DNA of 64,000 bases from Philhelius pedissequus (lineage: Eukaryota; Arthropoda; Insecta; Diptera; Syrphidae), in contig OU343163.1 in the NCBI GenBank assembly GCA_910595825.1, forward strand, positions 37,480,958 to 37,544,957, written 5' to 3'. Below the pieces are notes generated by a model. That model was given only the letters and a program-made list of their open reading frames with translations. It did no database searches and had not been told where the DNA came from. Positions 23,170 through 34,971 of the stretch are shown piece after piece. The translations under genes and the position numbers were made by a program. The stretch's first letter is position 1; every line of letters starts with the position of its first letter.

Positions 23170-23690
23170 AAGGCATTTTGAACTAAACGCGCTTTTATAA
23201 GTTGAATAGTGGCTTCATAGGGATATTTTGAATTCATAAATCAACAGTCACAATATTTTAATTTTTGTTTTTAACAGACATTGCTGCTTTAGAATATTTA
23301 CTGTAATAGAATTCATTTTTTGTACTTTATTTGACACAAGCACATTGTAACAAATGCGGGTCGAAAAATGTTATATGAATATAAATTTACGTAACGCTGA
23401 ATAGAACCATATTCACTACATTATTATCCAATTGTTAAGAAGTCGGTTAGAAATATAATTACAAAATGTAACTATTGGGAAAATTATTGGCGCCAATCAA
23501 ATTGATAACAGATTTACCCACTCCTTTAGAATGATAGGCTTTGCAAATCCTTAATAATTTTTACATTTAACCTGAAATTTGTTTTATATTTAAAGAAAAC
23601 CTAGAAGATCAGAAGCGTTTTAGGAACCGAGAAATTAATATTTATGGGCTACGGCCGTGAATAATACAAACCTACATTATAGACAAATTT
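23170..23690. other. AT-rich intergenic DNA
   Basis: No gene seen. A TTTTTAACAG acceptor-like site at 23267-23276 is followed by only 28 open bases and a weak donor, so I do not call an exon. Confidence 0.35.
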
Positions 23691-24320
23691 GAAACGCAAA
23701 GTTTTATCTACATACAAAATTTCAGCTCCTATGGTGTATTTCCAAAGATACTAAAAATAATAAAATTAGGCGTGTCAGTGAACGAATTTTACTTAACCTA
23801 AATTTTAATTTATTTTCTGGATCATCAGAGCAAACTATGATAATTTCATTAAAATCGTTAGATCCCCTTCAAAAAAAGGAAGAAATGATAAAAAGAAGGC
23901 GTGGAACTGGGCAAATTTTACTAAATCAAAGACTTGTTATTTTTTTCTGAAAATCTTTCTTTAAAATTGCTTGAGTGTTTACCGAGACTCTAAGAAATTG
24001 TATAAGTGGGCGTGCCAGCAAGTGGAAATTACTTAAGATATTTTCGCTCATAAAAACAAACTCTGAAATGTTCGTTGAAATCGTTATAGCTGTTTCCAAT
24101 AAACGAAGAACTAATAAAAGGAGGCGTGGTGGAGGGTGAGGATTTTACTCACATATTTGCTTTCAATTTTCTCTTGCATAAAGGCAAAAACTCTGAAAAT
24201 TTCACTTAATTATTTAGTAGCCTCCAACAAATCAAGCGATTTCCAAGATACCATGAGATAAAATAATGGGCGTAGCAGTGGATGGACCAAAATAAAAATA
24301 TCTTTTAATTTTTTGATCTC
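23690..24320 (+). repeat. Degenerate array of ~130-bp units with GGCGTG core
   Basis: Five spaced, diverged units each carry a GGCGTG-type core in context: AGGCGTGTCAGTGAACG (23768), AGGCGTGGAACTGGGC (23902), GGGCGTGCCAGCAAGTGG (24008), AGGCGTGGTGGAGGG (24123) and GGGCGTAGCAGTGGATGG (24268). Most are followed by ATTTTACT and preceded by a phrase like AAATCGTTAKAKCTGTTTCC. Spacing is 105-145 bp. Confidence 0.55.
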
Positions 24321-26600
24321 ACGTACATTTCTCAAGCTCGTTACATCCGTTTCCGCACAACCAATCATATATATATGCAATACAAAGCTTAGCACGTTTA
24401 AAGTAATAAGATTCCATAATTTGGAATCTAGTTTTTTTTTATTTCTAAATACTGAAAAAATCCTGCTCTTACTGCTAATAGAAAAAAGAAGGTAATATTG
24501 AATTCTCAAACTTTAAAGATAATATTGCCTTTTTACCATCAACCGCATTACTGAAAAAAATATAAGTTTTATGTATTTTTAGTTCATTTCCAAGCCCCAT
24601 TTATTCAATGACCTTGCTGAAATTCCAATAAAATAAAAAATAATACCCTTATTAAAACATACCAAAATATTTATCACTATTCCATTTCCCTTGCTTCATT
24701 TCAGTAATTTCCCAACTATTTCGTGATTGTATCATTGTAATCTTTAGGAAAAAGTGTACATTTGTTCAGCGATTAATGGCTCAACAGATATAGAGCTCTC
24801 TTTCTAAACTAGAAAAAAAAAAAAAATAACTCCACACGAAACATTAATTTCTTTGGAAATTCTATTTTCCAGCACGCAAGTTTCCACAAAAGAAATGTTA
24901 AAAAAAACACACAGAATAGCTTACTCATTCTGTTATCTCGAAATTTAATTAGGCCCCAACAAGGCTCCATGTATAGCCCAATTTATCACACACAACCACT
25001 AAGAGGAAACTGCTTTTGTATATATGTATGTTGTTGTTGGTAAATATCTACAGATACTAGCTATATCCATTTGAGAATACTCGTATACAAAATGCGAACG
25101 AAATTCGATTTTTCAGACAACATGCCGACTTCGTGTCCTGGCTTACATAATCCTAGTGTAGCAATATACTCACATTCATATAGATAGGTATATGAGTTGG
25201 AAGGGGGAGGGGGTGGGGGTGCTGGTATTGGTGTACCTAGTTATCTGCTCTAAGGGCTTTTATACTCACACCTTGCTCTGAATAGAGTATTGAAATGTTA
25301 TTGTGGAAACCTTAAATCCCAGCAACAAATTTTCAAACAAGAGTACCTACCTTATTTTACCTAGGTCTAGAGTACATACATACATAACATACATAGATAT
25401 AGTATATAGATACATTAAACCTAGCTATTGGCAAATAACAGAAACAAAAGCAGAGGCAGAGGCAGAGGCAAGGATAAAAAGGACACTTCTCTGACAGAAC
25501 GTACCACCACACCGAGTCGGGGAAATTAGGTGGCCTACTTTCGAAAGCATTTCGAAGCCCCCAAAAGCCGGAAGCAAACGAACCACACTGTGTTAATACC
25601 ACGTGCTGTTTCTGTTTCTGTTTCTGTTGGTGTGGTGTGTGTTTGGTATATGGTATGGTGTGATTGCCGTTGTTGTTGTTGGATGGTAATGATGATGGTG
25701 GAGGAGGTGAATATGAAAAAAAAAGGAAAACATATAGTCATTCGTATACCACAATTTCCGGCAGTTGCAGCTGCAGTAGCAATATAGCAACAAAAATTGT
25801 TAAGAGCGACAGCAGCAGCGACACAGGCAAATATGCTGCAGTGCCTCCTTTTGTGTACAACACTCAGGGATAACGGCTATCGATTTTCCACTACACATAG
25901 TCTGTCTCGTTTTCGCTTGCAATACTGCCATCATCCTGGCAAGTGTTGTATAGAGAAGTTACGTCTTCTTAGGTAGGTACTATCCTCATATTTACATAAG
26001 TGTACTCCAAAATAAAAGTGGTCGACAATTTAAGAGCCCAAAGAGGTTTTTGCAATGAGTTAATGATTTTTATAACCCAAGGATTACAAAAGGAATATGA
26101 TAGAACAACACAAAAAAAAATTAAAAGGATCTCTGAATGAATGCCTTTTTTACGATAACTTACATATACTCGTAAAATATGTACCTATAGGAATACAGAG
26201 AAATTGAGAGATTTAACGATAATAATTTGCGAGTGGAAGGACTTTTGCTGAAAATCAAATTAAGAACTTTTGTACGTTTAGTCATGAGGGTCCTTTTGGG
26301 CTGTTTTTTTTTTTTTTTTGTCTCTCATTGACATTTTGATTAGGAAAATCATCATCATAATTTATAATATGAGAAGACCTTGAGCAGTGTGCGTGTTGAT
26401 GTATCATCAAGTCTATCTACTACGACGAAGGACGAATGAGCTTTTAAATGTTTTATATCGCAAGCAAGTTGCTTATTTTTTCCATTTTTGTTACCAAGGC
26501 TTATCAGCGTCTAAGACTTTTTGGAACATTATTATTTTGAGATTTTTAAGTATGTAAATTCACTTAAATGGTCAAGTGATATGATTAAAAGGCTACAAAT
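24321..26600. other. Low-complexity-rich intergenic DNA
   Basis: At 25440-25870 there are GAGGCA, CTGTTT, GTTGTT, GATGAT and CAGCAG short repeats, giving overlapping open frames on both strands that reflect only the repeats. ACATACAT-type tracts occur at 25370-25410. No gene is called. Confidence 0.5.
25199..25224 (+). other. G-rich tract, possible G-quadruplex
   Basis: GGAAGGGGGAGGGGGTGGGGG is an unusual G cluster in AT-rich surroundings. Three runs of five G plus a GG pair could form a quadruplex. No function can be inferred. Confidence 0.5.
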
Positions 26601-26727
26601 ATTATCAGATTCTTAAACTGCCACGCCTACCTTATTGTCAGAATTTTTGCTTGGAATCTGGAACTGCTCGAAAATGTTTATGAAAATAAATATTTCGAAA
26701 ATAACTGTCCTTTTTACAGAAAAAAAA

Positions 26728-27495
26728 TGCACGACTGGATCGCTCGTACTTACTCCTTTGTTCGAACACATTATATACAAAAGATTCTTAACGGAAACGG
26801 CTAAATATATCTTTAAAGTCGTTTTTCACTTAATTTTGTATATATTTATAAAAACTCTTAAATGTTTTCCAAACAAAAAATTGGTATGAACATTTTAAAT
26901 ATTTAATAATATAAATTTAAAAACTAAATTTTAGAAAAAATCGCCCATCCGTTTTCAAAATATTGAATTTTCAAAAAAAAAAAACAATTTTGAAATGCAG
27001 TATTATTTAGAATTTGAAGGAGATGCAGTATGCAAATTTTGATCGAAATCCGTGCAGCCATTTATGAAAAAGTCGAAAATCAATAAAATGGTTGTATGTC
27101 ATGTACCGTTAATAACAAAATATTTTAAAATTTTTTTTCGGTCCAAATGTTGACCATACTCAAGTTAGTAGTACACACACCAATTTTTATCAAAATCGTT
27201 ATAGCCGTGTTTGAGATAATTAAGATGGTAGAAAAATTTATATGGCAAGTACCGTTATTTTTGGGGCTAAGACAACAATTTAAAAATCTATTTTGGACAA
27301 TCACCTAAAACGCCTAAGAGCACCAAGTTTGAACAAAATCGGTTCAGCCGTTTAGGCTGTAGATCATTCTACAAACAGACAGACGGAATTGCGGGACTCA
27401 CTTTTTTGATGTTCTCTATGATTGTAATGTCATGTTTGATTGTTAGAAAAAAATATTTTTCTTATGAATACATACTTGCCTTATAGTACAAGTAA
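26728..27495 (-). repeat. Repeat family A, near full-length copy
   Basis: It begins TGCACGACTGGATCGCTCGT and ends TTATAGTACAAGT. It contains TTTTGATCGAAATCCGTG, the ACAAACAGACAGACGG block and GCGGGACTCACTTTTTTGAT. This is one of the better-preserved minus-strand copies. Confidence 0.8.
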
Positions 27496-27500
27496 AAATT

Positions 27501-27782
27501 ATGCGCTTAAACAGAAGTATAGATCACGGCTATGTTCCAAAATATGTCAAACAAAAATTTCCGAAGCTATCGTTATGTAGACTTGATGCTTTGCAGAAAA
27601 TTAACTTTGCAGAAGTATGTGAATTTCGGTACGCGTTGCAAGCAGCTCTTTGGCAGCTTAAAGAGAAAGCAATGAGTAGACGTTGTTTTGATGACGATTT
27701 TCGTCAGAAATTATCATTTTCTGACTTGAAAACCCAGAGTAGTAATTTTAAGAAAACGAAAATTTTAAAAACTCAAATTTAG
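27501..27782 (+). CDS. Hypothetical ORF, 93 residues, with polyA signals
   Basis: An ATG-started frame begins six bases after repeat family A ends. It looks protein-like: YVPKYVKQKFPKLSLCRLDA, then EVCEFRYALQAALWQLKEKA and SRRCFDDDFRQKLSFSDLK. AATAAA-type signals follow at about 27804, 27822 and 27831, within 60 bases of the stop. I recognise no domain. It may be the 3' end of a gene whose upstream part was displaced by the repeat, or old transposon coding. Confidence 0.35.
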   Translation: MRLNRSIDHGYVPKYVKQKFPKLSLCRLDALQKINFAEVCEFRYALQAALWQLKEKAMSRRCFDDDFRQKLSFSDLKTQSSNFKKTKILKTQI

Positions 27783-27799
27783 AAGTGCATCGGCCTAAT

Positions 27800-29049
27800 A
27801 ATTTAATAAAACCCTTTTTAAATAAATACAAATAAAGACATTAAGACTCGTTTGCTGCGAGTAAGCATTTAAAGTAGAACATATATAGCACATATGTGAG
27901 AGTTTACGCAGAGCAAAAAGCAGTCCATAAGCGTTTTAAGAACATAAATGTTTATGATGCGTATCAGCAAACCGGTCTAATATATTTATATATATATCTT
28001 TTTATTGAATGCGCATCAATAATACTTCGAATGGATTTGGCTTTGAAAACATTTAGTATTTCAAATTTCGGATCGCATGACTTTGCACCAAATGCGCTTC
28101 TGTTACATTTTGGAACTAAGTCCATACTATACAGGTAATGACTGTTCCTCTTAGAAAATAAAATAAAATAAAGGACTGGCGCATTGGAACATGGTCTTTT
28201 TTTGTAACTTAAGTGGTATTTTGTACTATGCTATTCCCGCCAGATGGCTAATAAAAAATCTCAAGAATTAGATATTAACCAACAAAATATTTTCTTATAC
28301 AAACCTTGCTTTTTTTAACGAATCTGTATTTGATCGACTTTATTGTTTTTCCTTAAAACTATATTTAATGAATTTCGTTTAAGATTTTCTTTAAAAAGAA
28401 AAGGTTTATTTGCATTCGCACTTTCAGTTCAAATGCATGACACTTCAAATTTCGCATTTTTTCTTTTGAAAATAGAGAAAAAAGTTTGTGGTACAACAGG
28501 AATTTTTCTTTTATTCGTCTATGGGATTTTCTAGAAAAAAATTACCTATCAGCACAGGTTCAAAGTTTGTGTGTCAGGAATTAATATAACTCTGTTTGTC
28601 GATAGTAGCTCGAATTTGGAAACATCGCATCGTGTGTTTACTTCTAGAGCTGTTTTAGTTTTATTCAAAATAATGCGTGACGACATTTGTTAAACTCAAT
28701 ATTTTGATTTTTTGAATAACGCATTGTTTAATCAACGGAGTTGACCGTATATGATAATGATTCAATTATGCAACGATTCTTCCCGAAATAATGAATGTGG
28801 CTTGTGATTGGCTTTAAGATTCAACAAAGCACCCTTAAAGAAGCAGAAGTTTGTAAAGCAACTAATTTAGACAAATATCAACTAATGGAATGCGTGCATG
28901 TTTCATCAATTGGGCTATGAAGGAGCAATGTTCTCTGAAGGCTTTTCTTCGCCTTCTATTTTATAACATATTCGAAAAACAGCTTAAAAGCGGTTGATGT
29001 TAACAGTAAGATGATAACTAATGGTTCTACGCAGTTTTTAGTAAACTAT
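27800..29049. other. AT-rich intergenic DNA
   Basis: A second open frame at 27896-28138 ends at a TATACAG/GTAATGA donor-like site but has no recognised content. The rest shows nothing. Confidence 0.35.
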
Positions 29050-31145
29050 GAGCCATTTTCTTCACTATTTGTCAACTTGCCGCAAACTCTCAAGTTGGCC
29101 AATTCTAGAGCTAGCACAAATTTGAGAGTTGAGTGACAAGTTGAAATTTGCTTTTCTTCACTATTTTATATCTCAACTCGAGAGTAGAAATTTAAAAGTT
29201 AGCCTACTTAAGTTCGTAAAAAAATCCCTGGGAAATTTGTGACAGATAGGTATGTTCCAACATTTTTTTTCGGCGAAATTCAGTTGGGATTGGCAGACTG
29301 CGTTGCAGTTGAATAGTGTTCATGGGTAAAAAAGTGTCAGATACATAATTTTTGACAATATTTGATTTTTTAGAAAAGATTATTACAAAACAGAAATTGC
29401 TTTCTTATGCCTGGAACTCATTATTAATATTTTAACTTGTTGAATTAAATATCTACATATATATAAAAATGTGGCTTCAATTCTGTTTGCTAAAGGTTAA
29501 TGTGAGACGCAAATCCGCATAAATATATATGTATATATGTTAAGTGATTAAAATTTAATATATGATTATATTTATTCTTCAAGCCAAGTAGCACCCTTTT
29601 AGGATGATGCTATTGATAACCTGTTACTTGGAGTTGGAATGAGTCGTTCCAATTACAAACCTAATTGCAAAGATATTCGAATGATCTCACAGAAGCTATA
29701 TATTCAGATATGTCTAAATCATGCACCGCGAATTTAAACATTTATCTCAAAAAGTACAAATGCCCGTTTAATTGCATGTATGTACATTTACAATAATAAT
29801 ATACCTAAACTAGTTCATAATTAAAACTCATGCAGAACTTAGCCTTTTGGACTTAAAACAGAAATAATATTAATATTGAGTTTTATACAATATCGAAATT
29901 GATAAATTTAAAAAAACGAGTTACCAAATGTAATTTTCGTTCATCTGTCATCATATAATGTATATGAAGGTCATACATCCATTTGTTTGAATAATATAAT
30001 AAAAAAAAGTTTTATTAAGCTTTTTCACCTACTACAGTTTCATTACTTCACTTTTCTCGACATTTTAGAAAAAAAATCAAGGCTAACCCCTTGCAAAAAA
30101 AAATTACATTTTCAACAATGTTTCTCAAACCCATTGATACGATATACTCGTATATACATCAAAAGAAAGGTCTGTTCAATACCTATCCACGGCTGACGAC
30201 AAAAAGTATCTGCGGCTTCTGTTTCTTGAGATATTTCAATTCGAAATTGTTCGCATGATTTTCCACCCAACTGCATTTGACTTGCTTTGGATGGTGATAT
30301 CTCCGCAACCAAACCCCGCAAAAACCAGCGGCTGCCAGTGCTTGAAAGAGATTTGTCTGACCTTTCTATTGGTGTACAACTTGTTGTGCAATTCTTAACT
30401 TCACTTTTTTCGACATTTTAGAAAAAAATCAAGGCAACAAAAAAATTGCATTTTCAACAATGTTTCTCAAACCCATTGATATATACATCAAAAGAAAGGT
30501 CTGTTCAATACTTATCCACGGCTGAGGACAAAAAGTATCCGCGGCTTCTGTCTCTTGTGATATTTCAATTTGAAGTGTTCGCATGATTTTCCACCCAACT
30601 GTATTTGACTTGCTGTGAATTGTGATATCTCCGCAACCAAACTCCGCAAAAACCTGGGGCTGCCAATGCTTGACAGAGATTTGACTGACCTTTTTATTGG
30701 TGGACATTCACAGAGAGTATGCTGTGTTCTATCTTAGATACAATATAGAAAGTTCGATTCCGAGACTTATTCTCAAGAAATAAGTCGTTAGATGAAATCA
30801 TGTTTTGGTATTGTCTTCTTTCAATCGCCAACAATTCTTGTTCGCTTCTGGAAGCAGACGATGGACTATTTGCCCAATAATAATTTTCTCAGAACATTTT
30901 AATTTAAAAAATGTTTTTATACACGACGAAAAAAATGTATTACAAATTTGAATTTGACAGAAAACTCTCAAGTTTGCTCTCTCAACTTCTACTATTTTCG
31001 GAAGTTAAGAAAACCAGAAATTGATCAACTCGAGAGTTGAGAATTGAAAGTTGAAACTGTCAACTTTGAGTGAAGAAAAACAAAAACACAGGTTAAGAAT
31101 AAAAATCCTCAAGTTGAGTTCATCTTGGAGTGAAGAAAACGGCCC
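29050..31145. mobile_element. TIR DNA transposon, about 2.1 kb, non-autonomous
   Basis: The left end GAGCCATTTTCTTCACT and the right end (reverse complement GGGCCGTTTTCTTCACT) match at 15 of 17 positions. TTTTCTTCACT recurs about 100 bp inside the left end (29153) and about 65 bp inside the right end (31070), so the termini are doubled. Both ends are also packed with CTCAAGTTG, GAGAGTTGAG and CAACTCGAGAG words in inverted order. I see no transposase. The flanking bases do not give a clear target duplication, so the superfamily is open. Confidence 0.65.
30043..30710. repeat. Internal tandem duplication, unit about 340 bp
   Basis: Two units, about 30043-30389 and 30396-30710, share long identical stretches such as CAACAATGTTTCTCAAACCC, TCAAAAGAAAGGTCTGTTCA and CGCATGATTTTCCACCCAAC. 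On the minus strand the second unit has an open frame with ISQETEAADTFCPQPW, and the first keeps ISQETEAADTFCRQPW in a frame broken by small indels. The duplication may preserve old coding sequence of the surrounding element. Confidence 0.8.
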
Positions 31146-31399
31146 TTAAAAGTACCACAAGGTTTTGTTTTGTGACCAATTTAAGTTAAACTTTTTATCA
31201 AGGATATTCCTTGTGTTTTTCTTAGTTTAGGTTAGTTCTTCATTTTGCGAGTTTGTTTCCTATAATTCCCTATCAGTAGGTAATGATATTTATGTATGTA
31301 CTACAAATCTTATTAACGAGCAATTATTATATATATGTTTATGTACATATAATTTGTTTCTCCAAAACGTCTCCAATGATTTTGAAACATTTTTACAAT

Positions 31400-31880
31400 T
31401 TTCTCAAACGAAACAAAAAAATTAAAAATACGCACTCATTGCCACGCCAACTTTTTTACTTCATTTTTTCTCCGAAATGGCTCTATTTTTTGGAGACTAC
31501 TAAAATGATTTGTATGAAATTTTCGACTTTATTTTATAGAAGCAAATATTAAAAAATATTTTAGTAAAATCCCAGCACTATGTGCACTTTAATCATTTCA
31601 ATGTTTTTCGGAAACGCCTTAAAAAATTTGGATACAAATTTAAGAATTTGTTGATAAAAGCAGGAAAAAATTCAACAAAATATTTTAAGTGAGATCCCCT
31701 TATTTTCAAGCCCACTTTTCTTATGTATTTTTTAGTTTTTTTTTTCTAAAACGAATACAAAAATTTTAATGCTTTTTTAAGGGTTTGCTTACATGAAGGA
31801 ATAAAAATTAAAAAGTTTGTTTAGATAAAATCCTGCCGCCCACCACGTCCAGTTTATAGTTTTTTTTTTTTAAATTAAAA
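31400..31880 (-). repeat. Reverse-oriented GGCGTG-module copies
   Basis: TTGCCACGCCAACTTTTTTA, CCACTTTTCTT and CCGCCCACCACGTCC are minus-strand versions of the core seen in the array at 23690-24320, again about 150-250 bp apart and followed by AGTAAAATCCC-like phrases. Confidence 0.4.
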
Positions 31881-33186
31881 AAAAAAATGTTTAAGTTTAT
31901 CCAACTAGATAAACTTAAAGCAAAGCCTTTTAGTAAAACCGAAAAAATCAACTGAAATTGAATCTTAGTTCTGACGAGACGCTTCTGATCTTCAAAGTTT
32001 CTTTTAAAATATAGAAGAAATTTCTGCTAGATATACAAATTTATCTATATAATATCAGACTCTAGTTCTTTAATTGGAATCGAATCTGTATTTATATACA
32101 TTTATTCGAAGTCTAGGATACACTGTTCTTACTTGTTTTACTTGCCATGATTTTACATTTAATTAAAGCAGTTTAATGGCTTCAAATGAGTTTTGAAATG
32201 ATATCGGTTTCCAAAATGATAAGTTCACGTAATTATTAATAATAAAATATAGCAGAGTTTTCTGTTTCAGTACTAGCACATTTGTCATGTCAAACATGGA
32301 ACTTCGTTCAGACGTCAAAGGTTTGAAGACCTCTAAAATATTGTTTTCTTCTCCTTATGAAAATTCACATTTATATTTATGTGATTAACTATTTCATGAC
32401 AAATTTGAATAACAGAAAAAAACACTCCAACCGAGTGTTATAAATACACACTTTGCCAAATAAAAGAACACCAACTCCATTAACCTTCGTCGAACAAAAA
32501 CAGGGTCATAATTATTATTACCAAAATTACAATTCGCCTCATTTTCGTCTGATTTATATTATTAGTCTCCTAAATTTATCATTAAATTGCATACATTAGC
32601 GTCTTTTAGTTCGTATATAATATTAATAAAAAATAAATTTGATATCCAACAGACATGCAAGTACTACATAAAACAATATTAAACAATAAAAAAAAACAAA
32701 TGCAAAAAAGACAAGAGGTGTATTATGTATGTTTATTGTCAAAAGAACATAAAATTAAAAGAATGTGCGTAGAATATTTAATATATTTTTTGAGTTCTCT
32801 GGGAATTGATGGCAATGCAATATTAAATATTCCGTAAACGTTGCGTTCTGCAAATTTGAATTTGGATTTCATATGAAAAAAATATTAAATGACAGCAAAT
32901 TCGGCAATTCAATAGTTGGAAAGTTACTGGTGCTGATTTTGCTAACTATAGGCACAGTTTTAATAGTCGGAGGAAATAGTTGATAGTTCGTTCGATTTTG
33001 AAAGACTTGGGAGTTATCTGTGAAACTGTAGCTACAAGTCGTTCGCCAGACTTAATGTCTGCTCAATTTTGGTAAATGAATCGAATCCACTTGACTTGAT
33101 TCCAATAATCAGATCACGAAATTAAAAATTAGTATTTTATACGCAGCTTCATTTAGCTAACCAAAAATGACAGTAACTTTAATGAT
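31881..33186. other. AT-rich intergenic DNA
   Basis: No supported gene. A TTTCTGTTTCAG acceptor-like site at 32260-32271 is followed by 50 bases with one open frame ending at a weak GTTTGA donor, which is too little to call an exon. Confidence 0.35.
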
Positions 33187-33398
33187 ACACGTATCATGTA
33201 AGCAGTAGGCATTTGTACAGAAATGGCTTCTACCGTCATAAACTTTATAGAAAGCTGTTTCAGTTAAAAGATTTTATACCTAGAAGTGGCAGAAACTTCG
33301 AAGCCATCGAAACTGTCTCTCAATTTTTGTTCAAACAATACAATCTCCTTCCGGACGATTTTGACTTTGACATAATAAAAAATGGATGCCTAAAATAG
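33187..33398 (+). CDS. Possible C-terminal exon, unknown protein
   Basis: A 70-codon stop-ended frame without a clear ATG contains an internal CTGTTTCAG acceptor-like site at 33251-33259. After it the peptide LKDFIPRSGRNFEAIETVSQ, FLFKQYNLLPDDFDFD looks protein-like and then terminates. No polyadenylation signal is obvious within 60 bases and no partner exon is seen. Function is unknown. Confidence 0.25.
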
Positions 33399-34674
33399 CG
33401 GACTAGTCAAAATTTTTAAAGCACATAAAAATGAAATTCAGTAAGCAAATATTTTTCATAGTTGAAATACGTGTGAACATTGGAACTTATATTGATGTCT
33501 CTTAACATCAGAATTTAAAATTGCAAAATGTATTTAATATTTTTTTTTCGATTAGCATTAAAATAAGTTAAGTGATTTGTGCATCTAAGGTTTAAGTACT
33601 GACATATTCTTGTGCTATTAAGATTGCCTTTGTTTTATTTTCTTTGATAAGTGAGTTAACGAATTCCTAAATCATAGTCTATACAAAACGTTTGACCTTG
33701 AACTCCTGTTCTTATAATAATTGAATTACCTACTAGAATTCCATCACAATCATCCAACAGCATATTTTGGTTAATTTGTTTTGTAAATTGCCAGTATTAC
33801 TTGACATACATATAATTTCGATTACAAATATTGAACTTGGCGCCCTTAAAATGGACCACACACAAGTAGTAACAACCAACAATAAAAAAAAATATATGTA
33901 GGTATATTCAAGGTTAGTGTGAGATCGATTTGTATGTTTGCCCTGAGTCTGAAACATCAACAATAACAAGAGTGAAAAAAAACACAATATTAAAGCAAGA
34001 CGACCTCGAAATTATGAAAACTCAAACTTAACCTTGTCGTAGGTCACCTTAATTTGTATAACTTAATCAAGAGGCAAACATGATCACTTAAAAGAAATGA
34101 CAACTCATTTACGTATATTGTAAATCGAGTCAATAATGTACCAAAATTCGTTGAGTTGTTTTTTTTTTCTGACCCAAATATAAAAGTCATACTATTGAAG
34201 CCCCCAAAAATTTGTTGTCAAATCTAAATGAAAGCAACAGAAAATACTTAAAAGAATGCCTAACATTTCTATTAGTTATTGAGATACATCTCTGTTTTTC
34301 CTATTTGATACATGGAAAAAAATACAATTTGTTGATTAAAGTGCTGCCACTTATATATATTTTTTTGTTATAATTTTGACTCAATTGTAAATTTTTAGAT
34401 AGTATTTGTTGAAATGAATTTTGGTCAATCATCCCAATTTTTAACGTCCTCAATTATTATTCATTATTGCGGTAAATACTTTTCATCAAATTTCGAGCAA
34501 TTACATAAGTTTACGATTGGTTCAATTGAAAATCAGTTTCCCGCCAAATTGGTTTCTTGTATTCCAATAAATTGGCCCTAACAAAATAAGCTGCCGTCAA
34601 CTTCTTATATCGTTACTTGTTGCCGACACTTTTTTTTCGATAGCATCGTATTTTAAAGTATGCACCTCTTTCTT
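33399..34674. other. AT-rich intergenic DNA
   Basis: Nothing beyond short chance open frames. Confidence 0.4.
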
Positions 34675-34970
34675 TGCTAAATATATTTAAAAGTCGTTTT
34701 CACCCCATTTATTATCTGGAAAATTTCTTAATTTTTTTTCTCAAAAAAAAATTTGTATGTCAATTTTATGTATTTAAAAAAATATAACCTGAGAAACATA
34801 ATTTCAAAAAAAAAATTCTTCAATACGTTTCCGAAATATTAAAAAAATATTTTTTTGTTAAAAAATAAAAAAATATATCTCGAAAATTCTGGTATGCAGT
34901 ATCATTAAGAATCTGAAGGACCTCCTGTATAAAGATTTTAATCGAAATCCAGGTAGGATTCGAAAATATT
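34675..34970 (-). repeat. Repeat family A, partial copy
   Basis: GCTAAATATATTTAAAAGTC, then GGTATGCAGTATCATTAAGA and CCTCCTGTATAAAGATTTTA match the 3' half of the family on the minus strand. It stops where the RTE-like fragment begins. Confidence 0.6.
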
Positions 34971-34971
34971 C

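Noticed and set aside
25440..25475. Possible CRISPR-like or tandem array
   Set aside because: Only three short GAGGCA units without spacers; a simple microsatellite in a eukaryotic genome.
25303..25873. Cluster of overlapping open frames on both strands
   Set aside because: They arise from GAGGCA, CTGTTT, GTTGTT and CAG short repeats rather than coding selection.
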